From positions 1-37,694 of IMG/VR virus record IMGVR_UViG_3300006734_000020: a stretch of 37,694 bases of DNA, one strand, 5' to 3'. Below are positions 31,665 to 37,694 of this stretch, one piece after another. Below the pieces are notes generated by a model that worked only from the letters and a program-made list of their open reading frames with translations, was not told the origin of the DNA and did not search any database. The stretch's first letter is position 1. Each line of letters begins with the position of its first letter. The position numbers were made by a program, and so were the translations under genes. Source of the stretch: a virus.

Positions 31665-31972
31665 GACTGCACCACCCCCGCTTTGGTTAATGCAGCTCTG
31701 GCAATATCAGCGGCAGCGTCATCGCCTTTTGAGACTTTCCTTAGAGCTTCAATGCAATCAAAAAAGGCATCAGCAAGAGGTTCGTATTCCTCTCTAGCAT
31801 CGCCAAGGTGATCCCAAGTGTCGGAATATTTCCAGCCATCAGAAATCCACTCCGCCAGCTCTTCGTCGTCCATACCTTGCGTATCTTCTGGCATGTCGTC
31901 CCGAAGCTGAGCCAAGTATTCTGGATCAGCGGCAAGCTGCGGCCACCAATAAGGCCTTTCAAACTTACTCAT
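31661..31972 (-). CDS. hypothetical acidic protein, 103 residues
   Basis: Start at ATG 31972 gives an 8-base overlap with the upstream gene; the frame is open to 32005 but without a ribosome site. FERPYWWPQLAADPEYLAQL leads into a strongly acidic middle (DDMPEDTQGMDDEELAEWIS) and a helical C-terminus. Family not recognised. Confidence 0.72.
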   Translation of the reverse strand: MSKFERPYWWPQLAADPEYLAQLRDDMPEDTQGMDDEELAEWISDGWKYSDTWDHLGDAREEYEPLADAFFDCIEALRKVSKGDDAAADIARAALTKAGVVQS

Positions 31973-32522
31973 CACCCACCCCCGCTTTGGGTTTGGGAGC
32001 GCCAAAAGACTCCGCTTTAGCTAGAGTGCATGTTTTATCGACCAGCTCATTGATAGCCTCATGAATACCCTCAGTTAGAGGCATATCAATGTAAACCAAA
32101 TCTGCTTCCCCCGCTTTGGCTAGGGCGGCGCTCTGCGTCACAGAAATATTCCGCAAGAGTTGTGCATATTCGGCATCGCCCAAAACATCCAATAGATTAG
32201 CGACCACAAGCAACAAGCCCGGCTCCAAAGCCTCCACAAGCTCACCCTGCACTGAGAGGGCTTTGTCGCGCTCATTAACCAGCTTTTGAATGTCGTCCAC
32301 AATGTCACACAGTGCGGCCTGTTTTGCCGCCTTTTCGCCGTTGATAATCACATCAATCCGGCGCACAAGTTGACGCTTGTTTTCCTGAGACGCCTCATAG
32401 CTATTTTCAAGCTCAAGAGCTTTGATTGCCGCGTCTATGGCTTTTGGCATATCTTCTGGTGGGTGAGCAGACCTTAAAACCTCAATAACCTCTTCATTTG
32501 TCATTGGCGTGTGCTCTGTCAT
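31965..32522 (-). CDS. hypothetical coiled-coil protein, 185 residues
   Basis: Predominantly helical: NEEVIEVLRSAHPPEDMPKA, then AIDAAIKALELE and a coiled-coil region around residues 45-95, ending in a Pro/Lys tail. EEVIEVLR...AIDAAIKALE-type N-termini are widespread in small phage early proteins. Function unknown. Nine-base gap from the upstream gene, with GGAGG just before its ATG. Confidence 0.78.
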   Translation of the reverse strand: MTEHTPMTNEEVIEVLRSAHPPEDMPKAIDAAIKALELENSYEASQENKRQLVRRIDVIINGEKAAKQAALCDIVDDIQKLVNERDKALSVQGELVEALEPGLLLVVANLLDVLGDAEYAQLLRNISVTQSAALAKAGEADLVYIDMPLTEGIHEAINELVDKTCTLAKAESFGAPKPKAGVGDE

Positions 32523-32531
32523 ATCAGCCTC

Positions 32532-32864
32532 CTATTCCTTGCCTGCTAGGCCGCAATAGCCCATTCGAGGAACTTGGCGCTCCCACAGAGTACTATAAGG
32601 GCTGTCTTGACATTGGACCCAGCCTTCTTGCAGCATATTTTGTTTATTTACTTCAACATCTTCGGGTGACTTGTTATGCTTGATAAATCTGTCCCACTCT
32701 TTACCAGAGGATGCCCACCGCCACGCCGCACATTCAGAGCCAAGGCAGCGATTGTCTATGGGTAATTCAGAACGGTTCCCGCTGGCAGGGTTGTTACGCG
32801 GATCACTAAGGGCAGTGCGCGCCATAGGGCACCATTTTTGCTTTGCCTCTTCTTCTGTGTGCAT
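32532..32864 (-). CDS. cysteine-containing hypothetical protein
   Basis: 110 residues. KQKWCPMARTAL near the start, NRCLGSECAAWRW in the middle, then CQDS and GYCGLAGKE at the end. The five cysteines and the WCPM...C..CAAWRW...GYCGLAG pattern are shared, as I recall, with small hypothetical proteins of many phages, and suggest metal or FeS binding. Role unknown. The ribosome site GGAGG precedes ATG. Confidence 0.82.
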   Translation of the reverse strand: MHTEEEAKQKWCPMARTALSDPRNNPASGNRSELPIDNRCLGSECAAWRWASSGKEWDRFIKHNKSPEDVEVNKQNMLQEGWVQCQDSPYSTLWERQVPRMGYCGLAGKE

Positions 32865-32872
32865 GTAGCCTC

Positions 32873-33259
32873 CTAAGCTGCTATCTTTTTAGCGATGCGA
32901 TAGACTTCCCTTGCTTCATCAAGAGAGCGAATGTTCGCCGTGTGGTAATTCCAGCCGATCTGGTCTGAGATCGCCTTATAAAGAACGTTCCTATCCATGC
33001 GCCCGCTTTTCCAAATTGGATCAATGAGCTTGTGGATTTCCTGCCTTGCCCGCTTAATCTCGGGCGTGGGGATAACCCCCAGCGGCTTTGTTCTTCTGTT
33101 GGTTTTGTGGTGACAGCCAACATAGTTTTTGCAGGTGTCGCACTTCCAAAATGGCAGGCAATGCAAATCCCTGCGGTGCGGGTATATTTCTTTCCCGTCC
33201 GTCAGCCTTGCGTTGACCTTGTCGTTGCAGCCGGTGCAAAATATCTGTCTGGTGTTCAT
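32873..33259 (-). CDS. zinc-finger protein, DUF3268-like
   Basis: 128 residues. CTGCNDKVNARLTDGKEIYP, then LPFWKCDTCKNYVGCHHK give two CxxC knuckles typical of the DUF3268 zinc-finger domain. The second half (LGVIPTPEIKRARQEIHKLID, and WNYHTANIRSLDEAREVYRI) is helical. It follows the DUF1367 gene in a 4-base overlap, a frequent neighbour in phage recombination operons. Function unknown. Confidence 0.88.
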   Translation of the reverse strand: MNTRQIFCTGCNDKVNARLTDGKEIYPHRRDLHCLPFWKCDTCKNYVGCHHKTNRRTKPLGVIPTPEIKRARQEIHKLIDPIWKSGRMDRNVLYKAISDQIGWNYHTANIRSLDEAREVYRIAKKIAA

Positions 33260-33669
33260 GCTGCTTTTCTCAGTTCGGTTGGATCCAGTCCGGTGGCCTC
33301 GGCCAGATAGGCCATTGCCTTTTCAAAGAATTGCAGAAACTCGGCCTGATCCATTTCATCAAATGCCGTGCTGTCTGTCACAGTCCACACATCGCCGTTT
33401 CTCAGGGTGATTTGGCGCACCATGCCCAACTTTTGCTTTATCAGCTCGTGCAAATCCTCTGGCCGGTATTCCAGTCCGCAAGCCTCAATGACGCGGGCAA
33501 GAATAGCCCAGTAGCGCCGGTGGAAGGGCACAGAGCGGGGTTGCGTTGCAGTCACCCGCAGGCGCACCCCCTCGGGCTTTTGGCGCAGAAATTCCGCGTC
33601 AATGCCCATCTCTGGCAAAAGAACGTCGCCTTTTCGCACCATGTATATTGCAGGCTTTTCCTTTGACAT
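33256..33669 (-). CDS. DUF1367-like recombination-operon protein
   Basis: 137 residues from ATG 33669, two bases after the RecT-like stop; GTG 33675 would overlap it. The core VTATQPRSVPFHRRYWAILARV and the C-terminal DEMDQAEFLQFFEKAMAYLAEA are the DUF1367 pattern found beside annealases, nucleases and SSB genes in phages. Probably participates in DNA recombination or repair, with no known activity. Confidence 0.88.
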   Translation of the reverse strand: MSKEKPAIYMVRKGDVLLPEMGIDAEFLRQKPEGVRLRVTATQPRSVPFHRRYWAILARVIEACGLEYRPEDLHELIKQKLGMVRQITLRNGDVWTVTDSTAFDEMDQAEFLQFFEKAMAYLAEATGLDPTELRKAA

Positions 33670-33671
33670 GG

Positions 33672-34640
33672 TCACACCATCGGCATCATTTTATTTGCTG
33701 CCTTGGTGCGGCCGCGATCTCTGGCATCCTCAAGCGCGTCCTGCATTTGCTCAGGCAGGAAATCGAAATACTTCTGCGCTTCGCTATCCCAAATCTCATT
33801 GATTTCGTTGATTTCGTCTGCATCTGCGAGACGCTCGCAAATGTCGTTGATGACGTGCTCAATATCTTCTGGGATATACTCGGGAACATCCTCAACATCA
33901 TCAATGGCAGGTGGTGGCGGCGGTGACGAAACGGCGCTAGAATTGGCCGCAAGACCTTGTGCACTTGGCATGTCAGGTGGTGGCGGGGGTGTAATGTCGC
34001 GCATTTCTTGCTGCGGCTCATGTTCAACCTCTTCCCTCAAATACATGCCACCAAGAACGTCCGGAAAGCCATCGCGCAAGCAGAACCCACGCGCGCGCAT
34101 TTGAAGCATGCGCTCTGGAAAGCGGAACCATGGACTATCGTTGTCTTTTTCATAAGAACCGTCGCGGCCTCTGCGCGTCACCCTTGATCTAGTGTCCCAA
34201 AGGCCAGCTTTGATGGCGTCTTTAACCGAAAAGCGGCCAACAATCGGGGTTTTCTGCCCCTTGCGCTTGGCAATGCAGACGGCGACACGATTATCGCCCT
34301 CGCCCTCAATGCGCTCTTCAAAATCCTCTGACAAGCCGGACGCAAGCACAAGAGCCTTTGCAGCATCGCCCCAAATCGTTGGCCTGCCATTGATAACGGC
34401 AATTCGCTGCATTGCCTGCATCGGAGCAAGACCAACTTCCATGCCCTGCATAATTGCCACCATACACTTCTCAGGTGTATCCATATCTTTGGGTGCCATG
34501 CCCGCTTTTACGACTACGTTTGCAATTCGCCAAGCGCCTTCAAAATCCTCTGGCACAATGGCTTGCAGCTTCCCGCCTGACTTCATAACAGGCATTTTGG
34601 GTGGGGTTTCATTGCCTGGGTGGTTTATAACGTTGCTCAT
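33672..34640 (-). CDS. recT: RecT-like single-strand annealing protein
   Basis: 322 residues. The core EGAWRIANVVVKAGMAPKDM, then KCMVAIMQGMEVGLAPMQAMQRIAVINGRP and RMLQMRARGFCLRDGFPDVLGG is typical of phage RecT-family annealases, which pair complementary single strands during recombination and replication. The C-terminal 100 residues are acidic and Pro-rich (PPPPPDMPS; IDDVEDVPEYIPEDIE) and may recruit partners such as SSB. The gene overlaps the upstream coiled-coil gene by 4 bases. Confidence 0.9.
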   Translation of the reverse strand: MSNVINHPGNETPPKMPVMKSGGKLQAIVPEDFEGAWRIANVVVKAGMAPKDMDTPEKCMVAIMQGMEVGLAPMQAMQRIAVINGRPTIWGDAAKALVLASGLSEDFEERIEGEGDNRVAVCIAKRKGQKTPIVGRFSVKDAIKAGLWDTRSRVTRRGRDGSYEKDNDSPWFRFPERMLQMRARGFCLRDGFPDVLGGMYLREEVEHEPQQEMRDITPPPPPDMPSAQGLAANSSAVSSPPPPPAIDDVEDVPEYIPEDIEHVINDICERLADADEINEINEIWDSEAQKYFDFLPEQMQDALEDARDRGRTKAANKMMPMV

Positions 34641-35593
34641 GCGGCCCTCTTTTCTTCCTTGATTTTCATACCTAGCAGCTGAACGTTTGCCTTGGCGGCG
34701 CGGTTTGCCAGAACTTGAACAAGCTCCTTGATTTCTTCACGGTCTTTCAGCGCCATCAAAAGGGCGTCAAAGTCTGTGATTTCAGCGGAAACAAATGTTC
34801 TCATAGAGACTTTTGCGCCCGTCCGGCCTGCACTGGCGTTTTCTGCCTTGGCAGCTTTTTCGGCCTGCTCGGCTTTTGCCATCAACTCAGCGGCGGCAGC
34901 TGCATCTTTTTGGGCAAGCTCTTCTGCCTCACGGCGGGCCTTTTCTGCCTCTTCACGGGCCTTGCGCTCTTGCTCAAGACGCTCGCGCTCCAACTTCTGC
35001 AAATAACCATCCATAGCCCGCTTGATCTTGGTTGAAAGAGCTTTTGGCTCTTCTTTCAGATCGCGCCACTTGTCATCAACCGCGCGGCCAGCGTCCAAAT
35101 GCGGTTGCTTTTCGACCTTGTGCAAGTCTGTTGCTTTCTTGGAAATTTCAGCAAGGCGCTTTGCCCATGATGCAGCCATATCGGCTTGTTCTTGGGTTTC
35201 AATGGGCTTGGCCAAAAGAGCCTTTGCCTGCTCCTGATCGTCCTGCCATTGAAGGGCAAGGTCATCAAACGGATTGCCTGTTTCTTGGCTGTTATGGCCA
35301 ATAGGCGCGGGCTTATGCTCACCAGAAACCATGCGTTTATATTCGTCATGGGTGATAGGGTATTCGCAAACCCACGTCCAAATATCGGACGCTTCTTTGA
35401 ACCCGCCGGCCTTGTCGCCGATAAGGCAAAAAACCTCGCCATCTTTTTCCCATATGGCCACGGGAATTTCAGAGCCACCTTTATTGCGCTTCACAAAAAA
35501 GCCAAGTTGCGGCTCCCCGTCATGAACAGGGCCAAATTTGAAGTTTAAGGCATTTTGCCAATAGGTGTAGTCTGGTTTGTATGCGGTGTTCAT
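34637..35593 (-). CDS. coiled-coil protein of the recombination operon
   Basis: 318 residues. The first 100 are beta-rich (KFGPVHDGEPQLGFFVKRN). Residues 105-195 are helical. Residues 195-265 form a long Glu/Arg/Lys/Ala coiled coil (LERERLEQERKAREEAEKA). The last 55 residues (GAKVSMRTFVSAEITDFDAL, then VQVLANRAAKANVQLLGMKI) resemble the ends of phage proteins that accompany RecT or Sak annealases. There is no nuclease motif, so if the annealase needs an exonuclease partner I do not see it here. Confidence 0.83.
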   Translation of the reverse strand: MNTAYKPDYTYWQNALNFKFGPVHDGEPQLGFFVKRNKGGSEIPVAIWEKDGEVFCLIGDKAGGFKEASDIWTWVCEYPITHDEYKRMVSGEHKPAPIGHNSQETGNPFDDLALQWQDDQEQAKALLAKPIETQEQADMAASWAKRLAEISKKATDLHKVEKQPHLDAGRAVDDKWRDLKEEPKALSTKIKRAMDGYLQKLERERLEQERKAREEAEKARREAEELAQKDAAAAAELMAKAEQAEKAAKAENASAGRTGAKVSMRTFVSAEITDFDALLMALKDREEIKELVQVLANRAAKANVQLLGMKIKEEKRAA

Positions 35594-35594
35594 A

Positions 35595-35747
35595 TCACCC
35601 TCCGTTCTTCACAAATTCAATCAATGCAGGATCGGCCAAGCTATCAGCCTCAACTGGGGGCGTGTTAAGGCCCCACAACAGCACACCCAATGCAAGGGCG
35701 GTCACAAGCAGGCCCATGCCTGCATCAATGAGGCGCTCGGGTGTCAT
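35595..35747 (-). CDS. 50-residue single-span membrane protein
   Basis: ATG at 35747 overlaps the upstream stop (ATGA) and the stop TGA at 35595-35597 lies 1 base before the next ATG; GGAGGG for that next gene sits inside its end. The peptide begins MTPERLIDAG and has one hydrophobic helix (MGLLVTALALGVLLWGL) followed by an acidic tail. Exact fit between neighbours on both sides supports it. Function unknown; cIII- or Ral-like small factors occupy such places in other phages. Confidence 0.75.
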   Translation of the reverse strand: MTPERLIDAGMGLLVTALALGVLLWGLNTPPVEADSLADPALIEFVKNGG

Positions 35748-36235
35748 TGTGCGCACCCATTTCTCGCGGCCACGTCTGCCTTGATCTTGGCGGCGCTTTC
35801 GCGGTGCTGTTGCGCATAAGGGGAGCGGGCAAGGTTGGTGCTCATATCAGCGCCATAAGCTGCCTGTTCAAAGCGGGCGATTTGTTTGACTTCCTCAGCC
35901 GTTGCGCCTTGGTTTTCCTGCGCAGCCTTCAAAATGTGCCACAGGTCATCAACCATGAGAGATAGGCTATGATATGCCCTTGAGTGCTTCACGTAAGCCC
36001 GCTGTGCGTTTTCGATTGCTGCATCGCGCTCTTCTTGAGATTTTGCGCGGTTGGCATAGGAGAAATCAGAATTTGCATTGTAAAGCGCAATATCAGCCTC
36101 ACTTGCTGCAGCGGTCATTTTGCGCATCTTGCCAAGAAGATCAGCCAAAAACTCAGGCTCGAGCAAAACGTATTCCTTTACCTCGGAAGCCTTTTGGAGC
36201 TGGTCTAGGCTGGCCTGTAATTGCTGCTTAATCAT
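35744..36235 (-). CDS. first gene of the leftward early operon, coiled-coil protein
   Basis: 163 residues, almost all helical: QLQASLDQLQKASEVKEYVL, KMRKMTAAASEADIALYNAN and RAKSQEERDAAIENAQRAYV. GGGGA precedes the ATG by 5 nt. It would be the first product made from the operator-controlled leftward promoter about 33 nt upstream, a place used by lambda for N and by other phages for anti-host factors. No family recognised. Confidence 0.78.
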   Translation of the reverse strand: MIKQQLQASLDQLQKASEVKEYVLLEPEFLADLLGKMRKMTAAASEADIALYNANSDFSYANRAKSQEERDAAIENAQRAYVKHSRAYHSLSLMVDDLWHILKAAQENQGATAEEVKQIARFEQAAYGADMSTNLARSPYAQQHRESAAKIKADVAARNGCAQ

Positions 36236-36274
36236 AATATCCCCACACCGTTTGTGTTTGCTTGGTATGGGTAT

Positions 36275-36303
36275 AAATTACGCAAAACACGTATTATAGT
36301 CAA
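36275..36303 (-). promoter_or_regulatory. leftward early promoter (PL-like)
   Basis: On the minus strand TTGACT (36298-36303) and TAATTT (36275-36280) are 17 nt apart. The operator at 36279-36293 starts 4 bp after the -35 box, the same geometry as the rightward promoter. Start of transcription near 36268. Confidence 0.75.
36279..36293. promoter_or_regulatory. left operator 1
   Basis: TACGcaaaacaCGTA, identical over 15 bp to the right operator at 37063-37077. It lies between the -35 and -10 boxes of the leftward promoter, so bound repressor would block polymerase. Confidence 0.85.
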
Positions 36304-36311
36304 GACAAAAA

Positions 36312-36326
36312 TACGTAAAATGCGTA
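36312..36326. promoter_or_regulatory. left operator 2
   Basis: TACGtaaaatgCGTA, same half sites and 7-bp spacer. Its centre is 33 bp, about three helical turns, from left operator 1, which would favour cooperative binding. Confidence 0.8.
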
Positions 36327-36342
36327 ATTATTTTTAAGGCAC

Positions 36343-36366
36343 AAAAAAACCCGCCGTGGTGGCGGG
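36343..36366 (-). terminator. terminator after the repressor gene
   Basis: Read leftward: CCCGCC (36361-36366 complement), 5-nt loop, GGCGGG (36350-36355 complement), then seven T. It ends the repressor transcript before it reaches the leftward promoter. Confidence 0.88.
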
Positions 36367-36401
36367 TGTGGAAAGCTATTAAAGATTTGCAGAAGGGCAG
36401 G

Positions 36402-37016
36402 CTAAACTGGCCTCACAAATATGATCTTGGCCACTTGCCTAACCGGAACATCAATCATGGTTTGAATGGCAGGGTTCACACTCTGCAAATGGTATAGCCC
36501 CGTTTGGGTTCCGGCCAAGAGCCGCTTAACCAAGATGCGCCCATCTTCACACCAGACAATATAGTCAGTAGTCGGATTTGGCCGCGCCGGTGGCGGCTCG
36601 GGCTGGGCATAATAGAGAATTTCCCCGTCATTATAGCGGGGGAACATGGAATCGCCGCGCACCTTCACCGCAACGGTTTGTTTCTTGCAATCCGGTGGGG
36701 CAGGCACCTCGTCAAGCCCTGCGCCCATTGCATGGTCATCGACAGGGAACCATTCTTGAGCGGCCCCAACGTATCCCACCAGGGGAACAGTTTCCGGCGC
36801 GCGACCTTTTGGCTGCCCTCTTCCTGTAAGAAGCCACTCAAGGTTTACCCTAAAGAAATCCGCATATCTTTTTGCCGTAGCGGGCGGAATTTCAGAGCGG
36901 CTCCCTCCCTCATGCGTATAATAGGTTGTTGGCGGCAAGCCTAAAGCATCTGCCGCCTCTCTTTTGGTTTTGTAACCAGCCATAAGGCGGGCTTTTTTTA
37001 ATCGCTCGTGAATCAT
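36402..37016 (-). CDS. prophage repressor, XRE HTH plus S24/LexA-type protease
   Basis: 204 residues. Residues 2-65 are the HTH (LKKARLMAGYKTKREAADAL, then TTYYTHEGGSR). Residues 77-200 are the S24 domain: Ser123 in GDSMFP and Lys164 in ILVKRL form the catalytic pair, and GYVGAA (81-86) is the probable self-cleavage area. It keeps the prophage silent by binding the TACG-N7-CGTA operators and would be inactivated by RecA after DNA damage. The start has no ribosome site: the upstream bases TTGCGTAA and a TAAATT hexamer 7 nt before ATG suggest a leaderless message. Confidence 0.93.
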   Translation of the reverse strand: MIHERLKKARLMAGYKTKREAADALGLPPTTYYTHEGGSRSEIPPATAKRYADFFRVNLEWLLTGRGQPKGRAPETVPLVGYVGAAQEWFPVDDHAMGAGLDEVPAPPDCKKQTVAVKVRGDSMFPRYNDGEILYYAQPEPPPARPNPTTDYIVWCEDGRILVKRLLAGTQTGLYHLQSVNPAIQTMIDVPVRQVAKIIFVRPV

Positions 37017-37017
37017 T

Positions 37018-37032
37018 TACGCAATTTACGCA
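37018..37032. promoter_or_regulatory. right operator 3
   Basis: TACGcaatttaCGCA, one mismatch to the palindrome. It overlaps the region just before the repressor start codon, where its -10 box would lie. Cro or excess repressor bound here would reduce repressor synthesis. Confidence 0.65.
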
Positions 37033-37039
37033 AAAAAAT

Positions 37040-37054
37040 TACGAATGTTGCGTT
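37040..37054. promoter_or_regulatory. right operator 2
   Basis: TACGaatgttgCGTT, one mismatch. It reaches the first bases of the rightward -35 box (37053). Centre 22 bp from operator 3 and 23 bp from operator 1, two helical turns. Confidence 0.72.
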
Positions 37055-37081
37055 GACATATCTACGCAAAACACGTAGTTT
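37053..37081 (+). promoter_or_regulatory. rightward early promoter (PR-like)
   Basis: TTGACA (37053-37058), 17-nt spacer, TAGTTT (37076-37081). Right operator 1 lies in the spacer. The expected start of transcription is at about 37088, the A of the Cro start codon, so the Cro message appears leaderless. Confidence 0.8.
37063..37077. promoter_or_regulatory. right operator 1
   Basis: TACGcaaaacaCGTA, a full match to left operator 1, placed between the -35 and -10 boxes of the rightward promoter 4 bp after the -35 box. Confidence 0.87.
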
Positions 37082-37087
37082 GTTTTC

Positions 37088-37285
37088 ATGATTACATCTC
37101 AAGACCTTAGAAACGCACGAAAACGCCTCGGAATGACGCAGGCACAATTTGCTGAACTCGCAGGGGTTCACATGCAAACGGCTGCGCGCTGGGAAAATAA
37201 AGAACTCCCAAGGCACGGAGTTTCTCGCAGGTTTGTTGCTGATTTCATCAAGAAGGCTGAGAGCCAACCACAACCCGCCGAATAG
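37088..37285 (+). CDS. Cro-like HTH repressor
   Basis: 65 residues, one XRE-type HTH: LRNARKRLGMTQAQFAELAG, then VHMQTAARWENKELPRHG. Divergent from the repressor and first gene of the rightward early unit. The ATG has no Shine-Dalgarno sequence and coincides with the expected transcription start. Expected to bind the same operators and favour lytic growth. Confidence 0.9.
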   Translation: MITSQDLRNARKRLGMTQAQFAELAGVHMQTAARWENKELPRHGVSRRFVADFIKKAESQPQPAE

Positions 37286-37307
37286 GCGCCAACACTGGGG
37301 GAAGATC

Positions 37308-37505
37308 ATGCTTGTTGACATAATTGCATCGCTTTTGATTGTTTGTGGTGTCCTGTTTCTTGCCCTTGGGCTGGCGGCTGGATTGCAAGGCAGGACATGC
37401 CTCGATGACTCTGGCGACGCACTGTGTTTTATAGCCAGCCTTCTCATGCCTATTGGCGGGCTTCTTGCCATTGTTGGCGGTATCATTTTTTCGGCGGGGG
37501 CGTGA
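37308..37505 (+). CDS. small two-span membrane protein
   Basis: 65 residues from ATG 37308 with GGGGGA 5 nt upstream; the longer upstream frame overlaps cro and was rejected. Two hydrophobic helices (IIASLLIVCGVLFLALGLAA and LLMPIGGLLAIVGGIIF) enclose a loop with two Cys. It follows cro closely in the early unit. Function unknown. Confidence 0.8.
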   Translation: MLVDIIASLLIVCGVLFLALGLAAGLQGRTCLDDSGDALCFIASLLMPIGGLLAIVGGIIFSAGA

Positions 37506-37627
37506 ATGGCCCTCGCAGCACAAATTGCCCCAATAGGGGCTAAATGGGCACCTCTGGTGCAGTGTGGAGCATGGTTGGCCTTATGCCTTGTTCCGCGCTC
37601 CTTCCCAAGGCTGAACTTGGCGCGGGG

Positions 37628-37694
37628 CTATAAAATGCCTCGCGCTCTTTTCCAAGCCCATAAGTCTATCACATTTCCGGTGGTTTTTCTCTTG
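37628..37694 (-). CDS. C-terminal part of the small acidic protein spanning the join (start at 170)
   Basis: Minus-strand continuation of the frame at 1-170, ending TAG at 37628-37630 after the residues TTGNVIDLWAWKRARGIL. In the 27-base overlap the two window ends encode the same residues for RKTTGNV; AGA versus AGG for Arg is a silent difference, but the residue before it differs (Lys versus Gly). See the first part for details. The 122 bases between 37506 and 37627 hold no convincing gene on either strand. Confidence 0.5.
   Translation of the reverse strand, partial: KRKTTGNVIDLWAWKRARGIL
37668..37687. repeat. right copy of 20-bp terminal direct repeat
   Basis: Identical to 1-20. The last 7 bases of the window (TCTCTTG) do not match 21-27. 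Joining 37667 to 1 gives a circle of about 37,667 bp. Confidence 0.8.

Noticed and set aside
33703-34662. Plus-strand frames opposite recT
   Set aside because: Ser-rich and Arg/Pro-rich shadows of the acidic C-terminus and core of the annealase.
1-37694. Terminal 20-bp repeat as attL/attR of an integrated prophage
   Set aside because: The integrase and the attP-like repeats lie at 28.6-29.9 kb, in the middle of the window, and the early operon is continuous through the join.
1-37694. tRNA genes, CRISPR arrays, insertion sequences
   Set aside because: No complete cloverleaf, no regularly spaced repeats and no transposase motifs were seen; the anticodon-arm-like stretch at 28780 lacks the rest of a tRNA.

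Overview
The window is best read as the complete genome of a temperate, short-tailed (podovirus-type) phage, opened at an arbitrary point of a circular map of about 37.67 kb. Positions 1-20 recur exactly at 37668-37687, and a minus-strand reading frame continues across that join. The likely host is an alphaproteobacterium. Evidence for this is a GapR/UPF0335-type DNA-binding protein, a CC0125-like lipoprotein and several small families common in phages of that class. I cannot name a species.

Layout along the natural circle: (1) Immunity region 36.2-37.3 kb: a leftward CI/LexA-type repressor and a rightward Cro-like protein, separated by three copies of a 15-bp operator (TACG-N7-CGTA). Two further copies control the leftward early promoter. 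(2) Rightward early region, 37.3 kb across the join to 6.5 kb: tightly overlapping genes including a GapR-like protein, a RusA-type resolvase, a DnaA-C-like helix-turn-helix protein, a DUF1376-type replication protein and a cytosine-C5 methyltransferase. The methyltransferase gene contains a second, fully nested gene in another frame. (3) 6.51-7.24 kb: no protein gene. It holds a good sigma70 promoter, about 610 nt of densely paired sequence with G-U wobble helices, and an intrinsic terminator. (4) Late region 7.24-25.4 kb: small and large terminase, P22-like portal, scaffold, SU10-type major capsid, adaptor and nozzle tail proteins, a GNAT enzyme, an S74-chaperone protein, two large ejection proteins (one with a lytic transglycosylase domain) and a fibre. 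A leftward two-gene moron (lipoprotein plus membrane protein) interrupts it at 23.5-24.1 kb. (5) Lysis region 26.0-28.6 kb: a CCxxHD membrane protein in frame with a T4-lysozyme-type endolysin, a holin-like protein, two more membrane proteins and a secreted protein. (6) attP-like region 28.64-28.82 kb with four copies of AAGTGGGGCA. (7) Leftward early operon 36.2 down to 28.8 kb: membrane and coiled-coil proteins, a RecT-like annealase, zinc-ribbon and Lar-like proteins, an HNH-like nuclease, a small HTH protein and a tyrosine integrase.

The logic resembles lambda: repressor versus Cro at paired operators, recombination and integration genes leftward, replication genes rightward, then a promoter-leader-terminator unit just before the late genes. 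That unit could be a pR'/6S-like antitermination leader or a free-standing giant RNA. All functions are read from sequence motifs and context; no database search was run.
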